Positions 43,052 through 53,124 of a stretch of 64,000 nt of DNA are shown piece by piece. The notes beneath the pieces were generated by a model. It was not told where the DNA came from and did not search any database. It was given only the letters and a program-made list of their open reading frames with translations. Position 1 is the first letter of the stretch, and each line of letters begins with the position of its first letter. This DNA is from Serinicoccus hydrothermalis (GTDB lineage: Bacteria > Actinomycetota > Actinomycetes > Actinomycetales > Dermatophilaceae), in contig NZ_CP014989.1 of the NCBI RefSeq assembly GCF_001685415.1, forward strand, positions 2,170,001 to 2,234,000, read 5' to 3'. A program made the translations under genes and the position numbers.

Positions 43052-43606
43052 TCAGAGCTCGTAGGCCAGGTGCACGACGCCGTTGCCGAAGCGGTGCACG
43101 TCGACGAGGCGCAGGTCGAGCCGCAGGTCCGCGGGCAGCCAGGGGGTGCCTGCGCCCAGGACGACCGGGCTCGCGTAGTACTCCACCGCGTCGACGATCC
43201 CGGCCCGCAGCGCGTGCGCGGCGAGCTCCGGCCCGCCGATCGAGACGTCCCCCTCCGCCGCGTCGACATAGGCGCGCAGCCGCCCGGGGTCCACGTCGCG
43301 CTCCAGCGTGGTGTGCGCGGTGTCCACCCCGGTGAGCGTCCGGGAGAAGACCACCTTGGGGCGGCCGCGCCACTGCTCGCCGTACTGCCGCTCCTCCGGC
43401 TCCGCGTCCGGCCCGGTGCCGTAGGTCTCCCAGACCTTCATCACCTCGTAGAGGCGGCGGCCGTAGAGCTCCGCGCTGACCAGCTTGTCCCGTTCGTTGA
43501 GGTAGGCGTGGACCTCGGCGTCCGGCGCGCTCCAGTCGAACTCGCCCTCCGCGTCGGCGACGTAGCCGTCCAGCGACCCGATCCCGGCATACACGAGGCG
43601 TCCCAT
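43052..43606 (-). CDS. Dihydrofolate reductase family protein (RibD C-terminal type)
   Basis: A 184-residue protein with VYAGIGSLDGYVAD, LYGRRLYEVM and SIGGPELAAHALRAGIVDAV. It is the same broad family as the gene at 27407 but only distantly similar. Start is MGRLVYAG at 43606; another ATG lies three codons upstream. Confidence 0.85.
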   Translation of the reverse strand: MGRLVYAGIGSLDGYVADAEGEFDWSAPDAEVHAYLNERDKLVSAELYGRRLYEVMKVWETYGTGPDAEPEERQYGEQWRGRPKVVFSRTLTGVDTAHTTLERDVDPGRLRAYVDAAEGDVSIGGPELAAHALRAGIVDAVEYYASPVVLGAGTPWLPADLRLDLRLVDVHRFGNGVVHLAYEL

Positions 43607-43662
43607 GGCGCCCATCCTCGCCCCGGGAGGACCTGGGTGCCAGCGAGCCCTAGGGTCGGCGC

Positions 43663-44841
43663 ATGACGACCTCCCCCCGGCGTGCCGTCGCCACGATCGT
43701 GCTGGCGATGCTGCTCGGGAGCTCGGTGTGGTTCAGCGCCAACAGCGCCGCCGACGGTCTGCGCGTCGAGTGGGGCCTGGACGCCGGCGGGGTCGGGCGG
43801 CTCACGCTGGCGGTCCAGCTGGGCTTCGCGGTGGGCACGATCGCCATGGCCATGACCAGTCTGGCCGACCGCTTCCGGTCCAGCCGCGTCTTCGCCGTCT
43901 CCGCGGTGGTCGCCGCCCTGACCAACGCCGGCTTCGCGCTGCTCGCCTCCGGCCTCGCGGAGGGCATGGTGTGGCGCTTCCTCACCGGCGTCACGCTGGC
44001 CGGGGTCTACCCGCTCGGGATGAAGATGGTCGTCTCCTGGGCACCGGAGCGGGCCGGCTCCACGCTCGGCTGGCTCGTCGGGATGCTCACCCTCGGCACC
44101 GCGCTCCCGCACGGCATCCGCGCCGTCGGCGTCGGTCTCGACTGGTCCCAGGTCATGCTCACCTCCTCCGTCCTCGCCCTGGTCGCGGCGGCGGTCGTGC
44201 TCCGGCTCGGTGACGGGCCGCACCTGCCCACCGCCTCGCCGGACGGGCTGCGCTGGGGTGCGGTGCTGCGCGCGTTCACCGTCCCCGACTACCGCTTCGC
44301 CGCGCTCGGCTACTTCGGCCACATGTGGGAGCTGTATGCCCTCTGGACCGTCGTCCCGCTGCTGGTCGCGGACGCGCTGTCCCCGGCCTCGGCCGAGGTG
44401 TCGGCGTGGTCCTTCGCCGTCATCGGCGTCGGCGCGGTCGGCTGCGTCGTCGGCGGGTGGCTGTCGGCCAGCTGGGGCAGCGGGCGGGTGGCCGCGGTGG
44501 CGCTCGCGACCTCGGGGGTGATGTGCGCGGCCTACCCGCTGCTCGCCGGCGGCCCCTCCTGGCTGGTCCTGCTCGCGCTGCTCCTGTGGGGCGTCGCGGT
44601 CATCACCGACTCGCCGCAGTTCTCCGCGCTCAGCTCGCGCGCCTGCCCGCCGCACCTCGTGGGCAGCGCCCTCGCGATCCAGAACAGCGCCGGCTTCGCG
44701 ATCAGCGCGGTCTCGATCGTGCTCGCCTCCGCCGCGTATGCCGGCCTCGGCCCGGCGATCGCGTGGCTGCTGCTCCCCGGCCCGGTGCTGGGCCTGCTCG
44801 CGATGGCCCGGGAGCGCCGCCGCGCCGCGCTCGAGGCGTGA
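43663..44841 (+). CDS. MFS transporter
   Basis: A 392-residue protein with twelve membrane segments, the loop 2-3 motif [11 protein letters not shown] and a family-typical start ([19 protein letters not shown]). Substrate cannot be predicted. It stands alone between a DHFR-like gene and a toxin-antitoxin pair. Confidence 0.85.
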   Translation: MTTSPRRAVATIVLAMLLGSSVWFSANSAADGLRVEWGLDAGGVGRLTLAVQLGFAVGTIAMAMTSLADRFRSSRVFAVSAVVAALTNAGFALLASGLAEGMVWRFLTGVTLAGVYPLGMKMVVSWAPERAGSTLGWLVGMLTLGTALPHGIRAVGVGLDWSQVMLTSSVLALVAAAVVLRLGDGPHLPTASPDGLRWGAVLRAFTVPDYRFAALGYFGHMWELYALWTVVPLLVADALSPASAEVSAWSFAVIGVGAVGCVVGGWLSASWGSGRVAAVALATSGVMCAAYPLLAGGPSWLVLLALLLWGVAVITDSPQFSALSSRACPPHLVGSALAIQNSAGFAISAVSIVLASAAYAGLGPAIAWLLLPGPVLGLLAMARERRRAALEA

Positions 44842-44854
44842 CGGCCCGAGGGCC

Positions 44855-45256
44855 TCACACCTTGATGACGTCAACGGCTCCGAGCTCGGCCAGGACGGCG
44901 AAGTCGTCGTCCTGGGTGACCAGGGCAAGGCCGTGGCTCACGGCGACCGAGGCGATCCACAGATCGTTGACGTTCATCCGCTGACCGGCGTCGCGCAGTC
45001 GCACCCGCAGCTCGGCCCAGACCTGTGCGGCCCTCGTGTCGATCGGCAGGACCTCCGCGTCGAGCGCGACGTGCAGCGTGTCCAGCCGGCGGGAGCGCGA
45101 CACGCTGTCACCAGCGGCGAGCACGCCGGCCTGCAGCTCCGCCACGGTGACCACGCACACCGCGGCCTCCTCAGGGAGCAGGTCGCGGTCCACTGGTCGG
45201 CCCAGCTCGCCGGAGATCCAGACGCTGGTGTCGACCAGAGCACGCCTTGAAGCCAC
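44855..45256 (-). CDS. VapC-type PIN-domain toxin
   Basis: A 133-residue PIN protein: RRALVDTSVWISGEL, VTVAELQAGV, NVNDLWIASVAVSHG and VTQDDDF. The GTG at 45256 is used; the longer frame is in the antitoxin region. It pairs with the Phd-type antitoxin just upstream. Confidence 0.88.
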   Translation of the reverse strand: MASRRALVDTSVWISGELGRPVDRDLLPEEAAVCVVTVAELQAGVLAAGDSVSRSRRLDTLHVALDAEVLPIDTRAAQVWAELRVRLRDAGQRMNVNDLWIASVAVSHGLALVTQDDDFAVLAELGAVDVIKV

Positions 45257-45257
45257 G

Positions 45258-45518
45258 TCAGTCGAGCCCGCGGAGGTCGTCGGTGCTGCCCTCGGTGATC
45301 CAGGCCAGGTCCTCCGCCAGGCTCGGGTCCGGCTGCTGGCGGTCGAGGAGGGCGACCAGGTCCTCGCGGGGTATGCCCGGACGGCGCTGCGCCTGGACCC
45401 GCCGCAGCTCGGCGACCGGCCGTCCGTGAACGGTGACGGTGTAGACCTCGCCCCGACCCACCTCGGCCAGGACGCTCGAGGTGTGGTTGCGCAGGTCCCG
45501 CGAGGCGATCGTCGGCAT
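45258..45518 (-). CDS. Phd/YefM-type antitoxin
   Basis: An 86-residue protein starting MPTIASRDLRNHTSSVLAEV, the Phd fold, with HGRPVAELRRV and an acidic C-terminal tail. Its stop is one base before the toxin GTG. Confidence 0.85.
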   Translation of the reverse strand: MPTIASRDLRNHTSSVLAEVGRGEVYTVTVHGRPVAELRRVQAQRRPGIPREDLVALLDRQQPDPSLAEDLAWITEGSTDDLRGLD

Positions 45519-45545
45519 GTGCGCAAATGTAGCACTTTGTGCACA
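45518..45545. promoter_or_regulatory. Antitoxin operator dyad
   Basis: TGTGCGCAAA, eight bases, then TTTGTGCACA: ten-base arms with one mismatch, covering the antitoxin start codon. This is a strong candidate for antitoxin autoregulation. It is the most AT-rich spot locally. Confidence 0.6.
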
Positions 45546-45618
45546 GATGACCGGCCCTGCCGGTACCCCCCGCCGCCAGATGGCGCGCCCGGACGCCGCG
45601 GTGCGGCAGGCTGGGCCC

Positions 45619-46614
45619 ATGGCGAGCAACCAGTCGACGCGGATCCGCCGGGCGGTGGCGCGGTATGCCGCGGGCCACGAGGCCCTGAGGGCCGCCACCG
45701 ACGCCTACGTCGGCGTCGTCACCCGGATGTTGGACGACGCGGGCATCAACTACCTCGCGGTGAGCGGGCGGACCAAGAGCGTGGAGTCCTTCGCCGGCAA
45801 GGCGGCCCGGCGCAGCCGTGGGGGCCGGCTCGTCCATCCCAAGCCGCTCACCGACATCACCGACCAGATCGGCGTCCGGGTCGTCACCTACGTGCAGGCC
45901 GATGTGGACGCCGTCGCCCAGCTCCTCGCGGCGCAGCTCGACGTGCGCGACGACCGCGACATGGGCCAGGAGACCGCGGCGGAGGGACGCTTCGGCTACT
46001 CCAGCCGCCACCTGCTCGTGGCCCTGGACGAGGAACGGGCGCGGGAGGCGGGCATACCCCCGGAGCAACCCGCGTCGGTCCAGATCCGCACCGTGCTGCA
46101 GCACGCGTGGGCCGAGTTCGAGCACGACATCCGCTACAAGGGGTCGGTGCCGGAGGAGCACGCGCACGACTTCGACCGCCGCTTCACCCTCGCCGCCGGG
46201 CTGCTGGAGCTGGCCGACCAGCAGTTCACCGCGATCCGGGACCGGCACCGCGAGGAGCTGACGTCGCCGGCCGACGCCCTCGACGACGACCCGCGGATCA
46301 GCCCCACCGACCTCGCGGCCTTCCTCGCGGGCCAGTTCGTCGACGCCGGGTGGTCGCGCACCGATCACTACGCCTGGATCAGCGGCCTGCTGCTCGAGCT
46401 CGGGATCAGCTCGTTGTCCGAGCTGCGCGAGGTGCTGCGCGACGTCGACGTCGAGGACATCGAGGCACGGATGGGCTACCGCTACCCGCCCGGTGCCGTC
46501 CGCCGGCTCGACGACTCCCTGCTCCAGGTCTTCGGGGACAGGTATGTCGCTCTGCACGGCAACGCGCACCGCCAGGACCTGCTCACCACCCGGCTGGCGC
46601 GGCTGCACGCCTAG
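45619..46614 (+). CDS. Small alarmone synthetase (RelA/SpoT synthetase domain)
   Basis: A 331-residue protein with the (p)ppGpp synthetase fold: GRTKSVESFAGKAARR, LTDITDQIGVRVVTYV, FGYSSRHLLV and VQIRTVLQHAWAEFEHDIRY. No hydrolase (HD), TGS or ACT domain is present, so it is a stand-alone synthetase; the C-terminal 120 residues are helical and unassigned. It makes (p)ppGpp from GTP/GDP and ATP in stress. It is next to a divergent toxin-antitoxin pair. The start is ATG 45619. Confidence 0.88.
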   Translation: MASNQSTRIRRAVARYAAGHEALRAATDAYVGVVTRMLDDAGINYLAVSGRTKSVESFAGKAARRSRGGRLVHPKPLTDITDQIGVRVVTYVQADVDAVAQLLAAQLDVRDDRDMGQETAAEGRFGYSSRHLLVALDEERAREAGIPPEQPASVQIRTVLQHAWAEFEHDIRYKGSVPEEHAHDFDRRFTLAAGLLELADQQFTAIRDRHREELTSPADALDDDPRISPTDLAAFLAGQFVDAGWSRTDHYAWISGLLLELGISSLSELREVLRDVDVEDIEARMGYRYPPGAVRRLDDSLLQVFGDRYVALHGNAHRQDLLTTRLARLHA

Positions 46615-46639
46615 CCCGACGGGGTGGCAGACTCGCCGG

Positions 46640-47677
46640 ATGCGCGCCCTGGTCCTGTCCGCCGCCCGATCCACGCCTCGGGTGCAGCAGATCGCCGAGC
46701 CGGTCGCCCCGCCGGACGGCGTGGTCGTGCAGGTCCACGCGACCGGGCTGTGCCGCAGCGACTGGCACGCCTGGGCGGGACACGAGGACATCGCCTTCCC
46801 GCACGTCCCCGGTCACGAGCTCGCCGGGGTCGTCACCGAGGTCGGCGATCAGGTGCGGCGGTGGCGCCCGGGTGACCGCGTGACGGTGCCGTTCGTGTGC
46901 GGGTGCGGCCGGTGCGGGTGGTGCCGCTCGGGTCAGGCACAGGTGTGCCCGGACCAGCAGCAGCCCGGTTTCACCCACCACGGGTCGTTCGCCGAGCTGG
47001 TGGCCCTGCACGCGGCCGACACCAACCTCGTCGCCGTGCCCCCCACCATCGAGCTCACGACGGCGGCGAGCCTGGGGTGCCGGTTCGCCACGGCAAACCG
47101 AGCCGTCGTCGCCCGGGCGCAGGTGGCGCCGCAGGAGTGGGTGAGCGTCCTCGGCGCCGGCGGGGTCGGCCTGAGCGTCGCGATGATCGCCCGGGCGGTG
47201 GGCGCACGCGTGGTCGCGGTCGACCGCAACCCGCAGGCCCTGGCGGTCGCCGCCGGGCTGGGGGTCGAGCACACCGTCCTCGCCGACGGCCGCGACGTCC
47301 CGCAGGCCATCCACGACCTCACCGGTGGGGGCAGCCACGTCTCCGTGGACGCCGTCGGCAGCGAGCAGACGTGCAGCGACGCGCTGCTGGGCCTGCGTCG
47401 TCGCGGGCGGCACGTCCAGGTCGGGCTCCTGCCCGGGGCGGTCGGCCACCCCCGGGTGCCCCTGGAGCGGGTCATCGGGTGGGAGCTGGACCTGCTGGGG
47501 AGCCACGGCATGCCGGCCGTCGACTACCCGGAGATGCTGGCCCTCATCGAGCAGGGCTCGCTGGCGCCCGAGCGGCTCGTCGAGCGTGTCGTCGGGCTGG
47601 AGGAGGCGGCCGAGCTGCTGCCGGTCCTCGACCGCGCGGTCGTCGCCGGCATGACCCTCCTCGACCCGAGCCGCTGA
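46640..47677 (+). CDS. Zinc-dependent alcohol dehydrogenase
   Basis: A 345-residue medium-chain dehydrogenase: catalytic zinc site GLCRSDWHAW and GHELAGVV, structural zinc Cys in VCGCGRCGWCRSGQAQVC, and NAD(P) motif VLGAGGVGLSVA. It oxidises an unknown alcohol or polyol. It is 25 bases from the alarmone synthetase end and may be co-transcribed. Confidence 0.88.
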   Translation: MRALVLSAARSTPRVQQIAEPVAPPDGVVVQVHATGLCRSDWHAWAGHEDIAFPHVPGHELAGVVTEVGDQVRRWRPGDRVTVPFVCGCGRCGWCRSGQAQVCPDQQQPGFTHHGSFAELVALHAADTNLVAVPPTIELTTAASLGCRFATANRAVVARAQVAPQEWVSVLGAGGVGLSVAMIARAVGARVVAVDRNPQALAVAAGLGVEHTVLADGRDVPQAIHDLTGGGSHVSVDAVGSEQTCSDALLGLRRRGRHVQVGLLPGAVGHPRVPLERVIGWELDLLGSHGMPAVDYPEMLALIEQGSLAPERLVERVVGLEEAAELLPVLDRAVVAGMTLLDPSR

Positions 47678-47728
47678 CGTGGCCCTCGCGGACGCGAGGC
47701 GTCCGCGAGGGGTCCTACGCTCGGGGCC

Positions 47729-48127
47729 ATGGCCACTCCCTGGACGCTCGGCTGCGACGCGCAGGACCCCCAGCGGCAGGCGACCTTCTGGGCCGCGGCG
47801 CTGGGCTACGTCCGGGAGCCGGGGTTCGAGGAGCCGGACGCCGCCTCGATCGTCGACCCGGACGGCGTCGGCCCCGCGATCGGCTGGCTGCGGGTGCCCG
47901 AGGCCAAGAGCGCGAAGAACCGGATCCACCTCGACATCCGCGTCGCGGGCGAGCCGCCGTGGGACTGGCCGGTGCGGGCCGGGCTCATCCGGGCGAAGGT
48001 CGAGCAGCTGCGGGGGCTCGGCGCCAGCACCGTGCGCGAGGAGGCCTACACCGACGAGGAGGGCCGGAGCATCCTCGGTCACGTCGTCATGCAGGACCCG
48101 GAGGGCAACGAGTTCTGCGTCGCCTGA
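47729..48127 (+). CDS. VOC family protein
   Basis: A 132-residue glyoxalase-like protein (WTLGCDAQDPQRQATFWAAA, HVVMQDPEGNEFCVA at the end). Typical actinomycete stand-alone VOC; function unknown. Confidence 0.82.
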   Translation: MATPWTLGCDAQDPQRQATFWAAALGYVREPGFEEPDAASIVDPDGVGPAIGWLRVPEAKSAKNRIHLDIRVAGEPPWDWPVRAGLIRAKVEQLRGLGASTVREEAYTDEEGRSILGHVVMQDPEGNEFCVA

Positions 48128-48262
48128 CCGGCGCGCCCTCGCTCCCGGCGTCGGCGAGGCGGGCCTGGGCGCGCCACAAACCCGTCGACATCGGCCAGGG
48201 ACCCGGCCATCCTGGAGGCGCCGCGCGCACCCGCGCGCAGGCGCACCAGGAGGAGAGCTGCG

Positions 48263-49285
48263 ATGACCACCATGCCCCGTCTCGACGACACGGCGCTGTC
48301 AGCAGCCGCCGCGGAGGACGGTTTCAGCGGTCTCGTCAGCCTCGACGTCCCCGGGCACGAGCCGGTGACCCGCGCCTTCGGGTATGCCGAGCGCGCCTTC
48401 CAGGTGCCCCACTCCCGGTCCACCCGCTACGCCCTCGCCAGCGGCGGCAAGACCTTCACCGCTCTCGCGGTGCTGCGGCTGGTCGAGCAGGGGCGGTTGC
48501 GCCTGGACGAGCCGGTGCGCGGCGTGCTGGGCGAGGACCTGCCGCTCGTGGACGACGCGGTGACGCCCCTGCACCTGCTGAGCCACACCTCCGGCATCGG
48601 TGACTACCTGGACGAGTCGGCCGGGTGGGAGATCGACGACTACGTGCTGCCCGTGCCCGTCCACACCCTCGTCGACGCCGAGGCCTTCCTGCCCGTGCTG
48701 GACGGCTACCCCCAGGCCTTCGCCCCCGGGGAGCGCTTCGCCTACTGCAACGGTGGCTACGTCGTGCTGGCGCTGGTCGTGGAGCGGCGCAGCGGCCAGG
48801 GCTACCAGCGGTTCGTCGAGGAGGAGGTCTGCGGGCGGGCCGGATTGACCAGCACCGGGTTCCTGCGCAGCGACGAGCTGCCCGCGGACGCGGCACGGGG
48901 CTACCTCGACGCCACCGGACTGCGCACCAACGTCCTGCACCTGCCCGTCCTCGGCAACGGTGACGGTGGCATCGTCAGCACGGCGCCGGACCTGCACCGC
49001 TTCTGGGGCGCCTTGCTGCAGGGGCGCATCGTGGGTCCGGCGCTGCTCGAGCTGCTCACCACGCCGCGGCACGACGTCCCCGACGAGGGGCTGCGGCACG
49101 CCGCCGGTCTCTGGCTGCACGCCACCGCACCCCTGCTGGTGATGGAGGGCTGCGACGCCGGGGTGTCCTTCCGCTCCACGCACGACCCCGCGACGGGCGC
49201 GACCCTGAGCGTGCTCGGCAACACCTCCACCGGGGCCTGGCCCGTCATCGGTGAGCTGGTCGACCTGCTGGTCGCGGCTGGTTAG
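48263..49285 (+). CDS. Beta-lactamase-family serine hydrolase
   Basis: A 340-residue protein with the class C-like active site SGGK (in LASGGKTFTALAVL, near 61) and YCNGGY (YxN, near 161). It has no signal peptide, so it is likely cytoplasmic and acts on an ester or amide rather than on antibiotics. AGGAGG precedes the ATG. It overlaps the converging gene by four bases. Confidence 0.85.
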   Translation: MTTMPRLDDTALSAAAAEDGFSGLVSLDVPGHEPVTRAFGYAERAFQVPHSRSTRYALASGGKTFTALAVLRLVEQGRLRLDEPVRGVLGEDLPLVDDAVTPLHLLSHTSGIGDYLDESAGWEIDDYVLPVPVHTLVDAEAFLPVLDGYPQAFAPGERFAYCNGGYVVLALVVERRSGQGYQRFVEEEVCGRAGLTSTGFLRSDELPADAARGYLDATGLRTNVLHLPVLGNGDGGIVSTAPDLHRFWGALLQGRIVGPALLELLTTPRHDVPDEGLRHAAGLWLHATAPLLVMEGCDAGVSFRSTHDPATGATLSVLGNTSTGAWPVIGELVDLLVAAG

Positions 49286-49800
49286 CCGCCCTGCGGCGGG
49301 TCGCTGAGCCGGGCGACCAGGACGTCCAGGCCGCGGCGTGCGGCCTGGTCGGCGAGGCGCACGCGCTCGAGCATCTGCTGAGCCGCCCCGAGGTCTCGCG
49401 TCGCACGCCGCTCCGCCTCCCGGCAGGCCTCCACGCCCTCCTCGCGCTCCCTCCGGTCCGCGACCCGGTCGTCGCCGTAGCGCTGCACCTCGGCCGCGGC
49501 CAGGTCGACCGCGCGGTCGACCAGGAACCGGTAGGACGTCCGCAGCTTCTTCTCCGTGGTCTTGCGGGCCAGCCCGTCCACCTCCTCCTCCACGCCCTGG
49601 CGCATGAAGGGCAGCGGGTCGGAGGTGTAGGCCGCCTGGGCGACCGCCTGCTCGGCGGCGGCGCGCCGCTCCTGGGCGTCGGTCAGCGCCCGCTCGGCCT
49701 CGCGCACGGCGGCGGTCGCCGCCTCGAGATGAGGCCCGAGGCGCGAGTCCAACGCATACGTCAGCTGCTCGCGCTCACCTGGGTCGAGCCCGTCCGCCAT
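49282..49800 (-). CDS. Hypothetical coiled-coil protein
   Basis: A 172-residue, mostly helical, Ala/Arg/Glu-rich protein with heptad-like stretches (about 20-60 and 110-160). No catalytic motif or signal peptide. I do not recognise it. Confidence 0.55.
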   Translation of the reverse strand: MADGLDPGEREQLTYALDSRLGPHLEAATAAVREAERALTDAQERRAAAEQAVAQAAYTSDPLPFMRQGVEEEVDGLARKTTEKKLRTSYRFLVDRAVDLAAAEVQRYGDDRVADRREREEGVEACREAERRATRDLGAAQQMLERVRLADQAARRGLDVLVARLSDPPQGG

Positions 49801-49905
49801 GGCTGCGCCTCCTCCGTGTCCGATGGCCCTAGCCTCTCATCCGGGCGGGTCCGGCAGGAGAGGCGTGGCGTGGGCACGACCCGGCGGTGGTCGGTGTGGG
49901 CGACC

Positions 49906-50766
49906 TCAGAAGACCGGCTTGCCCCCGGTCACCCCGAGCACCGTGCCGGAGACGTAGCTCGCCTCGTCGGAGGCCAGGAAGACGTAGGCCGCGGCCACCT
50001 CGACGGGGTGCCCGGCCCGACCCAGCGGGGTGTCCGAGCCGAAGCCCTCGACCTTGTCGGCGGCCATGGTCGCCGGGATGAGCGGGGTCCAGATCGGGCC
50101 GGGGGCGACGGCGTTGACCCGGATGCCCCGCGGTCCCAGCTCGGCCGCCATGTTGACGACGAGGTTGTTGAGCGCGGCCTTGGTGGCGGCGTAGTCGAGC
50201 AGGTGGTCGGACGGGGAGTAGGCCTGGACCGAGGTCGTGACGATGACCGACCCGCCCGGGCTCAGCTCCTCGGCCAGCTCGCGCACCAGCCAGAACGGCG
50301 AGAAGACGTTGGTCGCGAAGGTCCGCTCGATCTGCTCGGGCGGGAAGTCCTCGAGCAGGTCGTGGGTCATCTGGTATGCCGCATTCGCCACCAGAACGTC
50401 GAGCCCGCCGAGGGCCTTCACGGCGTCCCGGGCCAGCTGCTCGTTGGCGTCCCGCCGGGTCAGGTCGACGGCGAAGAGATGACAGGTGCCGCCGGCCGCC
50501 TCGACCAGCTCGCGCGTGCGCTCGGCGTCCTCCTGCTCCTGCGGCAGGTGGGCCACCGCGACGGCCGCGCCCTCCTGGGCGAAGGTCAGCGCGACCGCGC
50601 GACCGATGCCGGAGTCACCGCCGGTGACGAGCGCCCGCCGACCGGTCAGGCGGTCCCGGCCGGTCCACGACTGCTCGCCGTGGTCGGGTTGCGGGTCGAG
50701 GTCGGCGACCCGGCCCGGCCAGTCCTGGTGCTGACCGGGGAGTGCGGACAGGTCTGCTCTGGTCAT
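49906..50766 (-). CDS. Short-chain dehydrogenase (YghA/stress SDR type)
   Basis: A 286-residue SDR with an N-terminal extension (DWPGRVADLDPQPDHGEQ), typical of the stress-linked YghA/YdaD group. Cofactor loop is TGGDSGIGRA, catalytic residues are Ser in TTSVQAYS and YAATKAAL. It lies 33 bases downstream of katE and has GGAGAA at good spacing, so the two probably form one stress operon. Confidence 0.88.
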   Translation of the reverse strand: MTRADLSALPGQHQDWPGRVADLDPQPDHGEQSWTGRDRLTGRRALVTGGDSGIGRAVALTFAQEGAAVAVAHLPQEQEDAERTRELVEAAGGTCHLFAVDLTRRDANEQLARDAVKALGGLDVLVANAAYQMTHDLLEDFPPEQIERTFATNVFSPFWLVRELAEELSPGGSVIVTTSVQAYSPSDHLLDYAATKAALNNLVVNMAAELGPRGIRVNAVAPGPIWTPLIPATMAADKVEGFGSDTPLGRAGHPVEVAAAYVFLASDEASYVSGTVLGVTGGKPVF

Positions 50767-50799
50767 GGTTCTCCTGGGGGTGGACGAAGCGGGGTCGGG

Positions 50800-53001
50800 T
50801 CAGACGTCGCGGGCCCAGTGGCGCAGCGCGCCGCAGGCCGCGAGGAACTCCTGGGGGTCGACACTGCCCAGGTCGTGGCAGGCCTCGTCGAGGCTGCCGT
50901 CGATGCCGCCGGCCTCGAGCAGCGCCCGGGCGCCGGGCAGGTGGCCGATGACCTTGTAGTGGCTGAAGGCGTCCGAGACGAAGTCCCGCGTGGCCGGGTG
51001 GCCGGCGAGCTCCTCGGCGCCGGTGCCGTCGCCCAGCAGGGCCACCGCGTCGAAGAGCACCGAGGGGGCGCCGTCGATCTTGTGGTCCACGGGACGTCGG
51101 GTGCCGTCCGCGAGGGTGACCCCGCCCACCTTGAGGCCGATGGTCTCGACCAGGGCCCCGCCCTGCTCGAAGGTGTCCCGGAGCGTGTCCAGCACCGTGG
51201 CCTCGACCCCGTCGGTCACGAGGATCCCGAGCTTGCGCCCGGCGAAGCTCTCCGGTGCCCGCGTCGTCATGCTCAGGGCCGGGGACTCGGGCAGGTCGTG
51301 CCTCGGGGCCTGGTGCGCCTCGGTCGCGTCCGGCAGCTCCATGCCGAGACCGTCGGCCACACCGGCGGCGAGCTCCTCGTCCACGTTGCGCAGGTTGGCC
51401 ACGACACGGGTGCGGATCTGCGGGATCTCGCACTTGGAGAGCTCGAAGACGAAGGCCATCCGGATGTGCTGCTGCTCGGTCGCGCTCTGGCTGCGCCAGA
51501 ACTGCCCGGCCTGGGAGTAGTGGTCGGCGAAGGACTCCGGTCGGGTGCGTCGGGTGTCGCCGCTCTCGTGCCGGGCCACGCTGCGGTAGCCCCGCTCGGC
51601 GTCCGCGCGCGGACCGGCCGCCGCCCCGGTGAAGGAGTTCGGCTCGTAGGTGGCGCGGCCGGACTGCGCGCCGGTCTGCATGTGCCCGTCCCGCTGGAAG
51701 TGGGCCACGGGGCACCGGGGGGCGTTGATGGGCAGCTGGGTGAAGTTGGGGCTGCCGAGCCGCTTGAGCTGGGTGTCGAGGTAGGAGAAGTTGCGGCCCT
51801 GCAGCAGCGGGTCGTTGGTGAAGTCGATCCCCCGGACGATGTTCTGGGTGCAGAAGGCCACCTGCTCGGTCTCGCTGAAGACGTTGTCCACCGTCCGCTC
51901 CAGCCGCAGGGTGCCGATGACCCGCAGGGGCACCTGCTCCTCGGGGATGACCTTGGTCGCGTCGAGGACGTCGAACTCGAACCGGTCGGCGAACTCGTCG
52001 TCGAAGGTCTGCACGGCGAGGTCCCACTCCGGCAGGTCACCGTTCTGGATGGCCTGCCACAGGTCCTTGCGGTGGAAGTCGGGGTCCGCGCCGTTGATCT
52101 TCACCGCCTCGTTCCACACGACCGACTGCAGGCCCTGGCGAGGGACCCAGTGGAACTTCACGTAGGTGCTGGCCCCGTCAGCGTCGACGAACCGGAAGGT
52201 GTGCACGCCGAACCCCTGCATGAAGCGGAACGAGCGGGGGATGGCGCGGTCCGACATCTGCCACAGCAGCATGTGCGTGGACTCCGGCATGAGCCCGGCG
52301 AAGTCCCAGAAGGTGTCGTGCGCGGATTGCGCCTGCGGCCAGCCCCGGTCCTGCTCCTCCTTCACCGCGTGCACGAGGTCGGGGAACTTCACCGCGTCCT
52401 GCACGAAGAAGACGGGGATGTTGTTGCCAACGAGGTCCCAATTGCCCTCGTCGGTGTAGAACTTCACCGCGAAACCGCGCACGTCGCGGGCGAGGTCGAA
52501 GGAGCCCAGGTTCCCGGCGACCGTGGAGAACCGGACGAAGACCGGCGTCTGCTTGCCCGCCTCGGCGAACAGCGAGGCGCAGGTGAGGTCGGAGAGGTCC
52601 TCGGCCGCGGTGAAGGTGCCGTGGGCGCCGTACCCGCGGGCGTGGACCACCCGCTCCGGGATGCGCTCGTGGTCGAAGTGGAAGATCTTCTCGCGCAGCG
52701 CGAAGTCCTCGAGCAGGGTGGGGCCGCGCTCGCCCGCGGTCAGGGAGTTCTGGTCGTCCGCGAGCGGCAGGCCCTGGGCAGTGGTGAGGACCTGCTGGTC
52801 CGGACCCGGCTGCTGGTGCAGCTCACCGCCCTTCCCCGGCTGCGTCCGCGGCGTGTAGACCGGGTTGTCGGCGGCCTGACCCGCGGTGCTGGGGGTCGGC
52901 GGGCTGGGCACCTCCGGGGCCGGAGGGTAGGAAGGCGCGGCCGGCTGGTGCCGGTGCGCCGCGGGGGTCGGGGTGGTGGCGTCGCCGTCGTGGTGGCCCA
53001 T
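50800..53001 (-). CDS. katE: Large-subunit (clade 2) monofunctional catalase KatE/HPII
   Basis: A 733-residue catalase. Catalytic His lies in [13 protein letters not shown] (near 120), Asn in the [12 protein letters not shown] region and the heme Tyr in [17 protein letters not shown]. From about 590 a DJ-1/GATase-like domain follows ([17 protein letters not shown]), which marks clade 2 enzymes. It destroys hydrogen peroxide and is typical of stationary phase or desiccation survival. The N-terminal 60 residues are Pro/His-rich. Confidence 0.93.
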   Translation of the reverse strand: MGHHDGDATTPTPAAHRHQPAAPSYPPAPEVPSPPTPSTAGQAADNPVYTPRTQPGKGGELHQQPGPDQQVLTTAQGLPLADDQNSLTAGERGPTLLEDFALREKIFHFDHERIPERVVHARGYGAHGTFTAAEDLSDLTCASLFAEAGKQTPVFVRFSTVAGNLGSFDLARDVRGFAVKFYTDEGNWDLVGNNIPVFFVQDAVKFPDLVHAVKEEQDRGWPQAQSAHDTFWDFAGLMPESTHMLLWQMSDRAIPRSFRFMQGFGVHTFRFVDADGASTYVKFHWVPRQGLQSVVWNEAVKINGADPDFHRKDLWQAIQNGDLPEWDLAVQTFDDEFADRFEFDVLDATKVIPEEQVPLRVIGTLRLERTVDNVFSETEQVAFCTQNIVRGIDFTNDPLLQGRNFSYLDTQLKRLGSPNFTQLPINAPRCPVAHFQRDGHMQTGAQSGRATYEPNSFTGAAAGPRADAERGYRSVARHESGDTRRTRPESFADHYSQAGQFWRSQSATEQQHIRMAFVFELSKCEIPQIRTRVVANLRNVDEELAAGVADGLGMELPDATEAHQAPRHDLPESPALSMTTRAPESFAGRKLGILVTDGVEATVLDTLRDTFEQGGALVETIGLKVGGVTLADGTRRPVDHKIDGAPSVLFDAVALLGDGTGAEELAGHPATRDFVSDAFSHYKVIGHLPGARALLEAGGIDGSLDEACHDLGSVDPQEFLAACGALRHWARDV

Positions 53002-53124
53002 GTCGATCTCCTCGGTCGTCGGGGCGTGCCCCGGCGAGGTCGTCAGCCGGCGGCACGAACACCGTCGACGCTAGCCGCCGTGGCGCCGTCCCGCGCGCTC
53101 ATCCGCCAGGGGGCCCGAGGGCGG

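Noticed and set aside
48263-49285. True beta-lactamase
   Set aside because: SGGK and YCN motifs place it in the broad serine hydrolase group, but there is no signal peptide and no KTG-type motif in the expected place.
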